Assembly: GCA_023091665.1 (NCBI GenBank)
Contig: JALJCQ010000015.1
Coordinates: 3,516,001-3,580,000 of the forward strand
Origin: Pythium myriotylum
Lineage: Eukaryota > Oomycota > Peronosporomycetes > Pythiales > Pythiaceae
DNA length: 64,000 nucleotides
Direction of reading: 5' to 3'
A program made the position numbers and the translations under genes. Under the pieces are notes generated by a model. It did no database searches. It saw nothing but the letters and a program-made list of their open reading frames with translations, and was not told the origin of the DNA. Positions 20,949-31,178 of the stretch are shown piece by piece. Numbering within the stretch: position 1 is the first letter of the stretch; each line of letters opens with the position of its first letter.

Positions 20949-20966
20949 TGGTGCGTATGCCAGGAG
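20949..20966 (+). promoter_or_regulatory. Element B primer-binding site
   Basis: TGGTGCGTATGCCAGGAG starts two bases after the LTR, the usual spacing, with TGG complementary to a tRNA CCA end. The same bases are found at the matching place in element A. The gag ATG (20957) lies inside the site. Confidence 0.6.
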
Positions 20967-23900
20967 CTAGTACTGGTCGTGCGAGTATGTCCGCTATTGG
21001 TGAGTCTGACACTAACCAGGCCGAGATGGTCAAACCATTCTCGTTTGTGGTAGATGAAGACCAGTCGACCGGTGTCCAGGAAGCTAGTCAGCGTTCCGGC
21101 ACCACCAGCCAGCCTACGACCCGCTCTGGCGGTCGTGGAGCTGGTTCACGCCAGCAAGTCGTTGGCAAGATGGGGCAGTCCTCCGCTGCCCGTCGTCGTG
21201 TGCTTATGCCTGACGACGACGAAGAAAAGGAGCCTTCTGGCTCGGCAATCCCACGCCGAGCTAGCCCGCGCAAAGGAAGCACTGAGTATGGCTCACCTCG
21301 TGCTAGTATCAGCAGTCTCGATCTGGGTGACGTCGCTTTGCGAGCTGGTAAGACCAAGTCCAGCCTCCAAGACCAAGCCGAGGCAGCTTCGAGCCAGTCG
21401 AAGGCTAGGAAGAAGGCTGGGAAGCCAGGAAAGGGTCGTGGTGGCAAGCCAGTAGCTGAGAAGTCGCCAAGTACCAGTTCGACCGACGAAGTCGTGAAGT
21501 CGCGACCTGGAACCGAGATGGCGGCTCGAGACAACCGTGCGAGGGACCTAGTTCATCCAGGCGGTGAGCTGGGAGACGTTTCAGCCGCCAGAAGTGGTCG
21601 CTCCAAGATTCACGACGCCTTCGTGATCCAGGAGTGCGTTGACATCTGGAGTCACGCACCGGAAGACCGTATCCTGCCTCGAGAAGCTGGATCGCCCAAC
21701 CTCGGGCCCAGACAAGTCATCGAGCGAAGCTCGGATGTGCTGGACAAGTTTCACGAGCCAGGCTCGTGGTTGAAGCTTTTCGACATTATCAGCACGACGA
21801 ATCCGCTGTTGCCACGAAACGTCCTGCACGTTGTCCGACTAGAATGTCTATCTGGCATCGAAATGTTGGCGTTGATCCAGTCTGCTCTGTTCGAAGCTGG
21901 GTATTCGTTCATGAACCTGGTCCCAGCTGCACTTCGTCATGCTCCAGAGTTAGCAGGCCTCCATCTGCACGAAGTCGAGGTGAAGGTTCGGTCAGCCAGA
22001 TACCTACTCTCGCTGGAAGTCCAGGAGTGGATCAGGTTTCGAAGTATTCGACCCGAGCAACGGTCTCCGACGGTGTCGTCCAGATCCCCAGTCGACGTCC
22101 ACGCTATGCGCAAGCCAGAATCGATTCTGAGCTCGAGTGACGGTATTCCAGGCCGGCAATCGAGTCTTCGAACTAGTCAGTTCTCGTTCCTGGCACCGCA
22201 AGCCGGTACGCGCGCACCGACAGACCTGGTTCAGTCTTCATCGAGCCAGTCAGCCGATCAGAGCACTGCTTTTGGTCCAGCTCGACCAGAAGTCCAACCA
22301 CAACGGTTTGTTGATCCTAACAACTACTGTTTCCAGCAACCTGCCGTCGCTCCAGTGGTTTCGGCGCCACTTGCGTTTGGTTCGCATCTGCAGCAGTCAG
22401 CTCATGCGCCTCCAGCACCAGCACTCGTGAATGCGCCTTATCCGGCTCCTGGTGTCACTTTCCATGCAGCTCCTGCTCTGACCCAGCCAGCAGATGCGTC
22501 GTTCTATCTGGGATCAGGAGTTGGCGACCGCGCTGGAGGTTTTGTCTCGGGTAGGCCAACACCACGTCGAGTGGATGCCCAGGCAGCCTCCGCGCCGTTG
22601 TCAGCTCCGGTTCCAGTCCACCCAGAAGCTTTTCCAGCTGGACGTTACACCAGTGATGGTGCTGGAGAGTCTAGAGCTCGTAGAGTGTCCGGCTATGGCG
22701 CTAACGAGCTGGGAAGCGCCTTACCAGCCTCCGTGATGCCACCGAGCCAGCTAGGCCAGTCAGTGCCACGACCGTTTGTGCCAAATCGGTATCTAGACAA
22801 GTTTACTGGTCTGGAGTCACTAGCTGACCGCAAACTCTGGTATAAAGAGTATGTGTACCTTGCAGACAGTGGTTACTGGACTGACACCGAGCGGTGCCGG
22901 AATATCGAGTTATATCTTCGTGGTCCAGCTGAGGCCTGGCTCCAACAACTTGGTTCAGCTCGCCGGAGCTGGAACTCGCTGAGTTCAGCGTTCCAGAGCG
23001 AGTTCTGCGTCTCTAGAGGGTCCCCGTTCGAAAAGTACTTTGGGTTGACCCAGCGGAAGGACGAGACTCCGCTTCAGCATCTATGGCGTTTGAATGCAGC
23101 GGCAGTCAAGGCTCGTATCCCGCTGACCAGATCGACTGACCTCAAGAACCATCTGGATCGCTTCATCAAGAGCCTGGCTAGCGAAAGCGCCAGGAATGCG
23201 TTCAGAGGGCGTTCTTACGAGCCGTTGGCCCAGCTCGAGGACGCAGCCAGAGATCTGGATCGAGAAGTGGACCGGGATGACTATCGTCGCTCCAGCCGGC
23301 ACCAGGATCGCGATCGCGAACGTGAACGCTCGATTCCCAGGTCGACGACCGTCTATTATGCTTATGACGGCGATGAAGACGGTGAAGAAGCTGGGTGGAG
23401 ACTGGGCGATGAGCGTCGAGTGCATTTCGACGACGATGAACCAGGCGATTGCTACGCTGAGTCGGTTTACCAGTTGTCAGGCCGCGTTCAGAACCAGCAT
23501 CCAAGTCGCTGGAGGCCAGGTAGCCAGGATCAGAGTCATTCTGGTCGATACGGTCCAAGCTCTAGCCAGTCAAGTCGTCACGCTATGGCTCAAAGTCCAG
23601 CCTCGCACCAGTCGGGTCAAGCTTCTTTCGCTCGCTCGGCCCAGCTTCCCAGCTCCGGCACAAGTGTTTCTGGCTCAGCCGGTCGTTCTCGACCTGGCTT
23701 AAGCGTTCAGAGCCCTCGCGGACCGAACTGCTTCAATTGCGACGAGCCCGGACACTGGGCGAGTGACTGCCCGTGGAAAGGTTTCTGTTCTCTCTGCGAG
23801 GCACCAGGTCATCGACCTGAGTCGTGCCCAAGGAAGTGCTCGTTCTTTGACGAGGTGCACTCTCCAGGTGAAAACGAAGCGCGTTCGTTCCTTGTTTGTG

Positions 23901-24670
23901 CTGGCGACCCAAGTCCTGGTCTGGAAAGACACTTCCAACTCCAGCCAGGCGAACGTCGTGGATGGTGGTCCATGCACCCTGAGCCAGTCGGCCAGGCCAG
24001 GATTGCCATCGTCAACGGTGCTGTGTGCGACCGTAGAGTCCGCATCTTGCTGGACTCTGGCTCATCGACTAGCATGGTCAGTCTGGACCTAGCTAGGAAG
24101 CTGGGACTTCAGCTCAAGTTCGGTGACCGGCTGAAGGTCAGCGGTATTGGCGGTGTCGTGACCTACGCCACAGCCAGAACCAGGGTTAAGGTGGCGCTCG
24201 GCATGAGTGTCGCCTACTTTCTGGACCTCTGGGCTGGGAATATTGGCGAGGGCATCGACTGCTTGCTGGGACTCGACTTCATGGTCCGGGCAGGAGTCCG
24301 GCTCTGTGCCTACGAAGGGTCGGTCCGGCTGCCAGACGAAGAGTGCATCCCGCTGGCCGCAGCTGGTCAAAGACCGAAGCTGCCAGAACGAGCGTCAGTC
24401 AGCACCCTGGAAGACATTTACTTGTCGCCAGGTCGCAGCACGCTGGTACCAGCTCGTCATCGAGCTGGAAAGCTTCAGGTCTGGGCGTGTCGGCAAGACA
24501 ACTGGGTGACAACCGTCGTCGTCGGGCCAGACGGCCAGCTTCAGGCCGTCCGAGTGACGAATGTGTCACCCCCAGCCGATCATGATCCCAGCTCGGACGC
24601 CAGTCGCTCACCTAGTCGAGGAAGGCCACCTGCCGCTAGGCCAGAGGTGCGCCAGGCTCAACTCGACTAG
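20957..24670 (+). CDS. Element B Gag-protease polyprotein
   Basis: 1237 residues from the ATG at 20957, ten bases inside the LTR border; element A has an equivalent start (MPGA..GRASMS). The N-terminal 600 residues are low-complexity. A retrotransposon Gag domain follows (RYLDKFTGLESLADRKLWYKE; YLRGPAEAWLQQL). A CCHC zinc knuckle (CFNCDEPGHWASDC) and a second Cys cluster (CSLCEAPGH) bind nucleic acid. An aspartic protease follows, with active site LLDSGSS and hydrophobic flap region GIDCLLGLDFM. The last 35 residues are out of frame: an extra C in the run at about 24569-24573, compared with element A, throws the ribosome off before the reverse transcriptase. Confidence 0.8.
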   Translation: MPGASTGRASMSAIGESDTNQAEMVKPFSFVVDEDQSTGVQEASQRSGTTSQPTTRSGGRGAGSRQQVVGKMGQSSAARRRVLMPDDDEEKEPSGSAIPRRASPRKGSTEYGSPRASISSLDLGDVALRAGKTKSSLQDQAEAASSQSKARKKAGKPGKGRGGKPVAEKSPSTSSTDEVVKSRPGTEMAARDNRARDLVHPGGELGDVSAARSGRSKIHDAFVIQECVDIWSHAPEDRILPREAGSPNLGPRQVIERSSDVLDKFHEPGSWLKLFDIISTTNPLLPRNVLHVVRLECLSGIEMLALIQSALFEAGYSFMNLVPAALRHAPELAGLHLHEVEVKVRSARYLLSLEVQEWIRFRSIRPEQRSPTVSSRSPVDVHAMRKPESILSSSDGIPGRQSSLRTSQFSFLAPQAGTRAPTDLVQSSSSQSADQSTAFGPARPEVQPQRFVDPNNYCFQQPAVAPVVSAPLAFGSHLQQSAHAPPAPALVNAPYPAPGVTFHAAPALTQPADASFYLGSGVGDRAGGFVSGRPTPRRVDAQAASAPLSAPVPVHPEAFPAGRYTSDGAGESRARRVSGYGANELGSALPASVMPPSQLGQSVPRPFVPNRYLDKFTGLESLADRKLWYKEYVYLADSGYWTDTERCRNIELYLRGPAEAWLQQLGSARRSWNSLSSAFQSEFCVSRGSPFEKYFGLTQRKDETPLQHLWRLNAAAVKARIPLTRSTDLKNHLDRFIKSLASESARNAFRGRSYEPLAQLEDAARDLDREVDRDDYRRSSRHQDRDRERERSIPRSTTVYYAYDGDEDGEEAGWRLGDERRVHFDDDEPGDCYAESVYQLSGRVQNQHPSRWRPGSQDQSHSGRYGPSSSQSSRHAMAQSPASHQSGQASFARSAQLPSSGTSVSGSAGRSRPGLSVQSPRGPNCFNCDEPGHWASDCPWKGFCSLCEAPGHRPESCPRKCSFFDEVHSPGENEARSFLVCAGDPSPGLERHFQLQPGERRGWWSMHPEPVGQARIAIVNGAVCDRRVRILLDSGSSTSMVSLDLARKLGLQLKFGDRLKVSGIGGVVTYATARTRVKVALGMSVAYFLDLWAGNIGEGIDCLLGLDFMVRAGVRLCAYEGSVRLPDEECIPLAAAGQRPKLPERASVSTLEDIYLSPGRSTLVPARHRAGKLQVWACRQDNWVTTVVVGPDGQLQAVRVTNVSPPADHDPSSDASRSPSRGRPPAARPEVRQAQLD

Positions 24671-25715
24671 GTATCTTGAGTGGCAGGTGCTGGTCTACGA
24701 GGGTTCTCACTCTAGCCAGTTCATCTGGGCGCAGGACGAGCTCATCGACGCCTACAACGCCAGTCTGCCTCCAGCTGTGGTCAAACCAGCCTACGACGCA
24801 CCTAAGAAGATTCTGCCAAGGGGCGAGGTGCTCGTGGAGCTGGCAGATGTGCCAGATCTTCGTGTAGGTGCGTCTTCCCAGTTGGACCAAGCTGCTGTGG
24901 CATCGTCTGAGCCAGGAGGGCGATCTGCTCAAGGTGTCAGCGCCGAGCGACCACGCAGCGAGCCTGAGCCAGTCCAAGCTCGCGATCCAGGTTGTGCTCA
25001 ACATGTCCAGCCAGGAGAAGTCGCTTCGGAGCTGGAAACAGCCGTGCCACCACCACCACGACAAGATTCCGTGCTAGCAACACCAGCTGCACGACTGCCC
25101 GAGCCAGGCACCAACCTACCCAGAGTGGCCGCTCCAAGCGTGCCTGTTGTACCGGCGAGCTCGTCATTGACGAGTGAGCTTACCGCCGAGGCGGGGTCTG
25201 CAGGCGCCGGAGTGGTTATGATGGCTCTTGACCGGGTGCCAGACTCAGGCGAACTCCACTTGCTGCAAGTCGAGCCACACTCTCTGCCGGCTCAGCGACC
25301 CAGGACTAGTCAGGGGGCGACCTCTACAGCAAGTGTTCCAAGTCCTCAAGCTCCTGCCCAACCGCAGCTCACCATCGGTATGAAGCTGGTTCAGCGCCGA
25401 GTGAGCCGGGAAAGCACGCCGATCCAGCGTCTCGCGTGCACGTTCAAGCTGGTTTCGTCTCAAGATAACCAGGGTGACGACGACGCGGTCTCGTTTTACC
25501 ACGAAGGCACCGACTTTGTGCTGCTCGACGAGCTCCGGGACCAGCTCGCAATCCTCCCAGACCAGATCGACCTGGAAGCTCCAGTCGACATGGCCAGCGC
25601 CGATGTTGGCGAAGAAGGCGTAACCAGCCCAGTCCAGGACCAGCTCATACGCGACGTGATCAACAAGCATGCGTCAGCGTTTCTGGGATCTGGCAACGCG
25701 CTTCCCTCCAGCTAG
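24561..25715 (+). pseudogene. Element B pol, segment between protease and RT (frame-shifted)
   Basis: Continues the polyprotein in another frame from about 24573 (PIMIPARTPVAHLVEEGHLP) to a stop at 25715. It covers the protease C-terminus and a long low-complexity linker, then the segment just before the RT (DVINKHASAFLGSGNALP). Compared with element A, two bases are missing at about 25706-25712, producing the stop. This is decay, not a programmed shift, because element A reads through both places. Confidence 0.7.
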
Positions 25716-28700
25716 GGGCGTCGTCTGCGACATCGAAGTCGAGCCAGGAACCAGGCCAGTCGCCGAGAAACCCAGGCGAATCAAGTCGCACCTGCTTCCC
25801 CAGGTCTACGAGCTGCTCAAGAAGCTCCTCGATGCTGGAATCATCGAGTATTCTGACTCGGAGTGGGCCAGCCCAATCGTCATTGTCATGAAAAAGAACG
25901 GCGTCGACATCCGGCTTTGCATCGACTACCGGCGCGTGAACCAGCTGATCAAGCTCATGAACTACCCGCTGCCACTGATCGACGACCTTCTCGGTAACTT
26001 TGAGAAGGTCATGTGGTTTCTGAGTCTCGACATGGCCAGCGGCTTCTGGGCCGTGCTTATGACCCAGCGGGCCAAGCACATCAGCGCTTTCGTGTGCCCA
26101 CTCGGCCACTTCCAGTGGATCCGGATGCCGTTCGGTCTGAAAAACGCTCCGTTGATCTACCAGAAGGCCATTGACAACGCCCTCTGGGGTTACGTCAGGC
26201 TCCCTCCGCACCTAGAAGCCGAGGTCGAGCCAGAAGTGATGCACGCTCTGGGTCTAGAACCCGTCACGGAGCTGGAAGTTGCCAAGTCCGAGCTGGAAAA
26301 TGGTGACAAGACTGTCTTTGACCTCAGCATCCCAGCTCCAGCTGCACTTGGTCCAGTCCTGAAGCGGAGTTCCTACATCGATGACATCGCCTATGGCACG
26401 GCGACGCTGGAGGAGTTGCTGGAAGTGCTGGACAAGCAACTATTCCGGCTCTGGTACTGGCGGATTTCCGTAAGTCTGCCTAAGAGTGCGTTTGGGAAGC
26501 ACTCGATCCAGTACCTGTCCCACCAGGTGACCCAGGAAGGCATCGTCGCAACGCCTAAGATTGCCAAGGAGTTGGAACAGTTGCCGTTCCCTTCAAGTCT
26601 CATAGGTGTCCAGTCGTTCCTAGGAAGCTTGAACTATTACAATAAGTTCATCGAAGACTACTCGGTCATCGCCAGCGTGCTCTACGAGCTAACCGACGAG
26701 CGAATCCGAGCTGGTGACCAGCTCGAGCCAGCTAAGCGCGCGTTCGAACTGTTGAAGTTGAAGATCCAGGCTCCTCCGTTGCTCCGGCACCCAGATCGAG
26801 CCAGGCCGTATGTGATTATCCCTCACGCGAACCAGTGGGCGATTGGAGCGGTGCTGGGTCAGGAACATGATGGAGTCATCCACCCAGTCCGATTCACAGG
26901 CCGTACCCTGCATGACGCCGAGCTCCGGTATCATCTGGCCGAGAAGGAAATCCTAGCTCTGCTGCGAGTGTTAAGTGTGTTCTACACCCTGGTTGCTGGC
27001 CAGGATCTAGTCGTCTATACCAGGTTCTCGACTTTGAAGTGGGTTCTGACGTCCAAATCCGTGCAAGGAAGGACCCTCCAGTGGGCTGCGTTGCTATCAC
27101 CTTGGACCATGGAGGTCAGGCGAGTTGAGCGTGATGAAGACGGTCTGGCATCGCTAGTCGCGGCTAGCATTACACCCCAGGAGAAGTTGGACCAGGTGGC
27201 CGCCGAGCTGGTACCCAGGAAGGCGATGCTAGTAAAGCCACCGCTGGTCAGTCTGGAAATGCTGGATAGCGAGTACTCTGGGCTGGTTCTCAGTTATGAC
27301 GGTGCGGCTAAGCTCAAGTCCAACGCTGGAAGTGCCAGTTTTGTGTTGTGGCAGTTGCCAGGCTGGATCCCAGTGTTTGCTAGGTCGATATACCTGGAAA
27401 ATGTGACTGTGAACCAGGCCGAGTACCACGGCCTGCTGCGAGGGCTGGAATACGTGCTGGAACTGAAGACAGAGCTAGTCAAGCGGCTTGTTGTGGTTGG
27501 AGATTCACGAATTGTGATCCAGCAATGCCAGGGAGCTATTGGCTGCAACCAGCCCCATCTAGCACTACTCCTAGCAGAGTTCGATCGACTCCGAGCTGGG
27601 TTCGATGCGATCGCCCTGGTTCACGTGAAGCGAGAGTTCAACGGTGCTGCAGACTACCTAGCTGGGCTATCACTCCGGACGCAAAAGACCCAGGACATCC
27701 AGGACGAGGTGACGTTCGGTGAGCTAGTCCAGCTCAACAAGCTGCTAGACCAACTAACGCGAAGGCAAGGTGCTCAAGATGCTCAAGATCGCGGTGAGAC
27801 GGCTCAAGACCCAGGATCAAGTGTTGAAGATGCTGAAGGACCAGGACCAGCGACTGAGGGCGCCACCCAGCGCTCAGAACGTCACCGAAGTGAGCGCGAC
27901 GCTGGTTCCGGCGTCCCCGAGTCAGGTATCCACGGCGATGGTGACACGATCAGTCACACTGGACCACGCACGAGCCAGGAAGAAGGAAAGTCACGCTCAC
28001 CCGGCTCTGCGGCCGTTTTCGCTGCTCGGACGCGCAGCGCAAGCCGCGCCGCAGCTCAAGCGCCGTCCGCGACTGCCGTTCCGGTGCCACCGCGTCGCAG
28101 GAGCTCGAGGATCGCCGCGCAAGCTCCCACATCGGTTGAGCTCAGTCAATCGTCGGCTGCAAGTCTTCAGCGGCGCGTGACTGTCGAAGATTCGGTGCCG
28201 AGCCAAATCCCAGTGGGTGTGAATCTTCGCGACGCAGCCGCTCTTCCCGAACCAGATTTTGTCGCACCGCCTGTCCCATCTGGACCCGTCTTTACACCGG
28301 ACGCCACCCATCGTCCAGTCTCTGAACGTGAATCCAGCGTGGATCCAGCTCCACACCCATCGTCAGTCGCCATAGACGTTGGAACGGCCAGCCAGTCGAG
28401 GTCGCAACCTCCTGGTTATGTACAAGTCGACGAGGAGCCCCCGTTCTATGTGCGACAGGGCGTTGAGAATCTTGAAGGCGTGTCAAGTCCACGCGGTCGT
28501 TTCCCAACTCAAAGCGGGCGTGACCCAACTAGAAGTGGTGTCGGAGAGACTGGAAATGCAGTCGAAGAGCGATGGCGGCGGATCCGTGCTCACCAGGACG
28601 CTGACGAGTATACCAAGAAGATGAAGCTGTTCCTAGCCGGAGATACTCGTTTCCTAGATCGCGACGACGTTTTCCAGCTCGCTAAAGTCGCTGACCAGTT

Positions 28701-29658
28701 CGTACTTGACGAACATGACGTGCTCCGGTATGTGAGTCTCCGGCCTAGAGCCAGAGAGAGGCCAGCCCAGCTAGTCGTCCCAGCTGGCATGAGGAAAGAC
28801 GTGCTGCATCACTGCCACGTCGAGTACCAAGGCAGCCATCAGGGTATTACACGCACGTATGAGCGAGTCCGCTCAGAGTATTACTGGACTGGGATGTACC
28901 AGGACGTCGTTCGATTTTGCTCCAGCTGCGTCGACTGCAGTACTGGCAAAGGTCTCCCAGCCAACCCTGGTACGTCTCCTGGTAATATTCAGCCAGAATA
29001 TCCGTTCCATGTTGTCTCGATGGATTTCGTGCTCCCACTGCCTCCGTCTGAGCAGGGAAGCACGGCGTTGCTACTGTTCCAGTGCATGTTCACTGGCTTC
29101 GTGATGTGTAAGGCGATGTCGGATACCAGCGCCCCAGCAGTCGCCAAGGCATACGACGAAGTGGTATTCCAGCGTTTTGGAGCCAGCTCTATCATCCGCC
29201 ATGACCAGGACCCAGTCTTCATGAGCGAAGTGTTTGGTCAGTTCCGAGCTATGCTAGGTAGCCAGCAACGTGCGACGCTGGCTTACCGGCCCCAAGCCAA
29301 CGGCCAGCAGGAGCGCTCAGTCCAGACTATTTCCAGAAGCATCAAGGCTTACGTAGCCAGGCCGGGCCAGGACGACTGGGAAGACGTCGTCTATCGACTC
29401 ATGTTCGATATCAACACCTCCGTCGATGCCACCAGGAAGCACCAGGAAGGATACGCCTTTCTTCCTAGCTCACGGTTGGGATGCCAAGTCGACGATAGCC
29501 GCCATGATCGCCCAGGCACCCAGGAAGCGGCGTGGAAACAAGATGGCTGCGTATTTCTGGCGGATCAAGATCCAGCGCGAGTACCAGTATGCGCTAGCTT
29601 GGGCAAGGGATCTCCAGGCCGAGGCCAAGCAGTCCAGAGCCGAGCGTCAGACTGCTAG
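25669..29658 (+). CDS. Element B RT, RNase H, archaeal-type RNase H and integrase
   Basis: Homology starts at about 25715. RT motifs: DIRLCIDYRRVNQL, SLDMASGFWAV, RMPFGLKNAP and YIDD, with about 60 extra residues between the last two. The native gypsy RNase H lacks its acidic residues (PHANQW in place of TDAS; YTRFSTL in place of TDH). An archaeal-type RNase H with its acids intact (SYDGAAK, AEYHGLLRGLE, VGDSRIVIQ, NGAADYLAG) takes over. After a low-complexity linker, integrase shows the HHCC zinc region (HHCHVEYQ, CSSCVDC) and D-D-E core (MDFVLP, RHDQDPVF, NGQQE). A tandem copy of CACCAGGAAG at about 29431-29450 shifts the frame, so the true end is in the next entry. Confidence 0.8.
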   Translation: MRQRFWDLATRFPPARGVVCDIEVEPGTRPVAEKPRRIKSHLLPQVYELLKKLLDAGIIEYSDSEWASPIVIVMKKNGVDIRLCIDYRRVNQLIKLMNYPLPLIDDLLGNFEKVMWFLSLDMASGFWAVLMTQRAKHISAFVCPLGHFQWIRMPFGLKNAPLIYQKAIDNALWGYVRLPPHLEAEVEPEVMHALGLEPVTELEVAKSELENGDKTVFDLSIPAPAALGPVLKRSSYIDDIAYGTATLEELLEVLDKQLFRLWYWRISVSLPKSAFGKHSIQYLSHQVTQEGIVATPKIAKELEQLPFPSSLIGVQSFLGSLNYYNKFIEDYSVIASVLYELTDERIRAGDQLEPAKRAFELLKLKIQAPPLLRHPDRARPYVIIPHANQWAIGAVLGQEHDGVIHPVRFTGRTLHDAELRYHLAEKEILALLRVLSVFYTLVAGQDLVVYTRFSTLKWVLTSKSVQGRTLQWAALLSPWTMEVRRVERDEDGLASLVAASITPQEKLDQVAAELVPRKAMLVKPPLVSLEMLDSEYSGLVLSYDGAAKLKSNAGSASFVLWQLPGWIPVFARSIYLENVTVNQAEYHGLLRGLEYVLELKTELVKRLVVVGDSRIVIQQCQGAIGCNQPHLALLLAEFDRLRAGFDAIALVHVKREFNGAADYLAGLSLRTQKTQDIQDEVTFGELVQLNKLLDQLTRRQGAQDAQDRGETAQDPGSSVEDAEGPGPATEGATQRSERHRSERDAGSGVPESGIHGDGDTISHTGPRTSQEEGKSRSPGSAAVFAARTRSASRAAAQAPSATAVPVPPRRRSSRIAAQAPTSVELSQSSAASLQRRVTVEDSVPSQIPVGVNLRDAAALPEPDFVAPPVPSGPVFTPDATHRPVSERESSVDPAPHPSSVAIDVGTASQSRSQPPGYVQVDEEPPFYVRQGVENLEGVSSPRGRFPTQSGRDPTRSGVGETGNAVEERWRRIRAHQDADEYTKKMKLFLAGDTRFLDRDDVFQLAKVADQFVLDEHDVLRYVSLRPRARERPAQLVVPAGMRKDVLHHCHVEYQGSHQGITRTYERVRSEYYWTGMYQDVVRFCSSCVDCSTGKGLPANPGTSPGNIQPEYPFHVVSMDFVLPLPPSEQGSTALLLFQCMFTGFVMCKAMSDTSAPAVAKAYDEVVFQRFGASSIIRHDQDPVFMSEVFGQFRAMLGSQQRATLAYRPQANGQQERSVQTISRSIKAYVARPGQDDWEDVVYRLMFDINTSVDATRKHQEGYAFLPSSRLGCQVDDSRHDRPGTQEAAWKQDGCVFLADQDPARVPVCASLGKGSPGRGQAVQSRASDC

Positions 29659-30229
29659 CTGGAACAGGCTTCCGGACTCTGTTAAGACCGGTTTCGAAGT
29701 TGGAGACGCGGTCTGGCTATATCTAGCTCGAGTGAAGCCAGGTCTAGCTAAGAAACTTGCTCACCACTGGCACGGACCGTTCCGGATCATCGAAAAGGCC
29801 AACGATCACCGTGTCCGGCTCAAGACTGAAGGGACCGCGTATCGTGTGAACCCCTGGGTTCATGTGAGTCGTCTGAAGCCACGTGTGCTATTCTAAGATC
29901 GTCCAACTGATGTCCTCGACCCAGTGCCAGAAGACTTGGACTGGGATGCTGCCCTGTTACCAGAAGATAGCTGGGAGCCAGATGAAGCCAGGGGCGAGTA
30001 TGAAATGGAGTCAATCCTGGATGTTAGGTGGGAGTCCCAGCGAACTAGAGCCGGCAACAAACTGAAACGCCAGTATTTGGTCAAGTTCGTCGGGTACGAC
30101 GAGCCAGAGTGGATTCCAGTCGAGAAGATCAAGGCTGGCAAGTTGCTGTACGAGTTCGACAACAGCCGCCGCGCCGAGAGTCGTTTCGCTGCTATGCAGT
30201 CGGGCGACGGCGAGCCTGAGGACCGCTAG
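29426..30229 (+). pseudogene. Element B integrase C-terminus and chromodomain (shifted, with stop)
   Basis: Integrase resumes here (DTPFFLAHGWDAKS) and carries the GPF-type module (HHWHGPFRIIEKANDHRVRL). A TAA at 29894-29896 ends it where element A has a Glu codon (a G-to-T change). Downstream in the same frame is the chromodomain (ILDVRWESQ, YLVKFVGYDEPEWIPVEKI), which targets integration to marked chromatin. Ends at 30229. Confidence 0.75.
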
Positions 30230-31178
30230 GGCAACCTAGCGTGGATTGGGAGCTAGCATCCCCAGCGCCCAGCGTTGAAAGCTAGCGTCTTGGGTGCCAG
30301 TGCCCTTGCGCTCCGCGCAGAATACTGGCGACCTGGGAATGAAGCTTGCTGCACTCCCAACCTGCATATGCATATGTGACGGTGACTAGCACCAGCGAGC
30401 CAGTCTTCACGACTGGGTGCAAGTCGGCTGGGTCAGAGGGCGCGTCTTTCCCAGCTAGCTCGAGTTGGATCGTGAATTTCCAGTTCGAAGTCCGACTCGG
30501 CGAGCTAGTCTGGATGTGAAATCCATCGACCCGCTGGCCCCAGCCACAACCGTGAAAAACTGCATGTATCAAGTCGATCGGTGAACGCTACCTGCTATTG
30601 CACAAGATTTTCAGATCGTTCCAGGTCAACCTGCTATTGCACAAGATTTCCTGATCGTTCCAGGTCAGCCGCGATTACGCTTCACTAGCTATGGCATGTG
30701 GAGCCAGACGAATGAGGCCCATCCCTGCGAAAACGCGATGCTAGTGGCTCGCGACCTCTGGTTCCAACCTTTTGGTGACGCCAGCCTGCCTCTACGTTAC
30801 TCGTCTGAAAAGTTGTCGGCTTCTCTACGCAACGTTGACTCAGCACCTGCTGATGCGCGCTTTGTTTCGCCAGACGCTGTCTCCAAATTGGGTCCAGCTC
30901 GTTAGAAGCCCACGAACAGTTGCAAGAATGTCCCTAGTGCTGTCTGCGCGGACAATGGAGGTGACGCTGCTACAACAGGATCGCAGGAAGCCAGCATCCT
31001 AAGGATGGATCCAACTTCTGGCGTCAACGACATCAAGTCTAGCACCCAGTCAGCCGTGCTGTTGCGATCGACGCCCGTGCACTGGGCACTGTGTTGTTGC
31101 CCAGATCAGAAGTACGTGAGTGCTCAGCGCCTCGACGCTTCTCTCCTGATTCGCGTCTCGGGTTGAGCAGAGGGCGGT
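30230..31178 (+). other. Element B 3' untranslated region
   Basis: About 950 bp without a credible gene. It includes a direct repeat of CCTGCTATTGCACAAGATTT at about 30590 and 30631. It ends in a purine-rich tract (GCAGAGGGCGGT, 31167-31178) next to the 3' LTR, the probable polypurine tract. Element A has 3.3 kb with antisense frames at this place. Confidence 0.6.

Noticed and set aside
24560..24575. Programmed +1 frameshift between protease and RT in element B
   Set aside because: Element A reads the same place without a shift and has one base fewer in the C run, so this is an indel.
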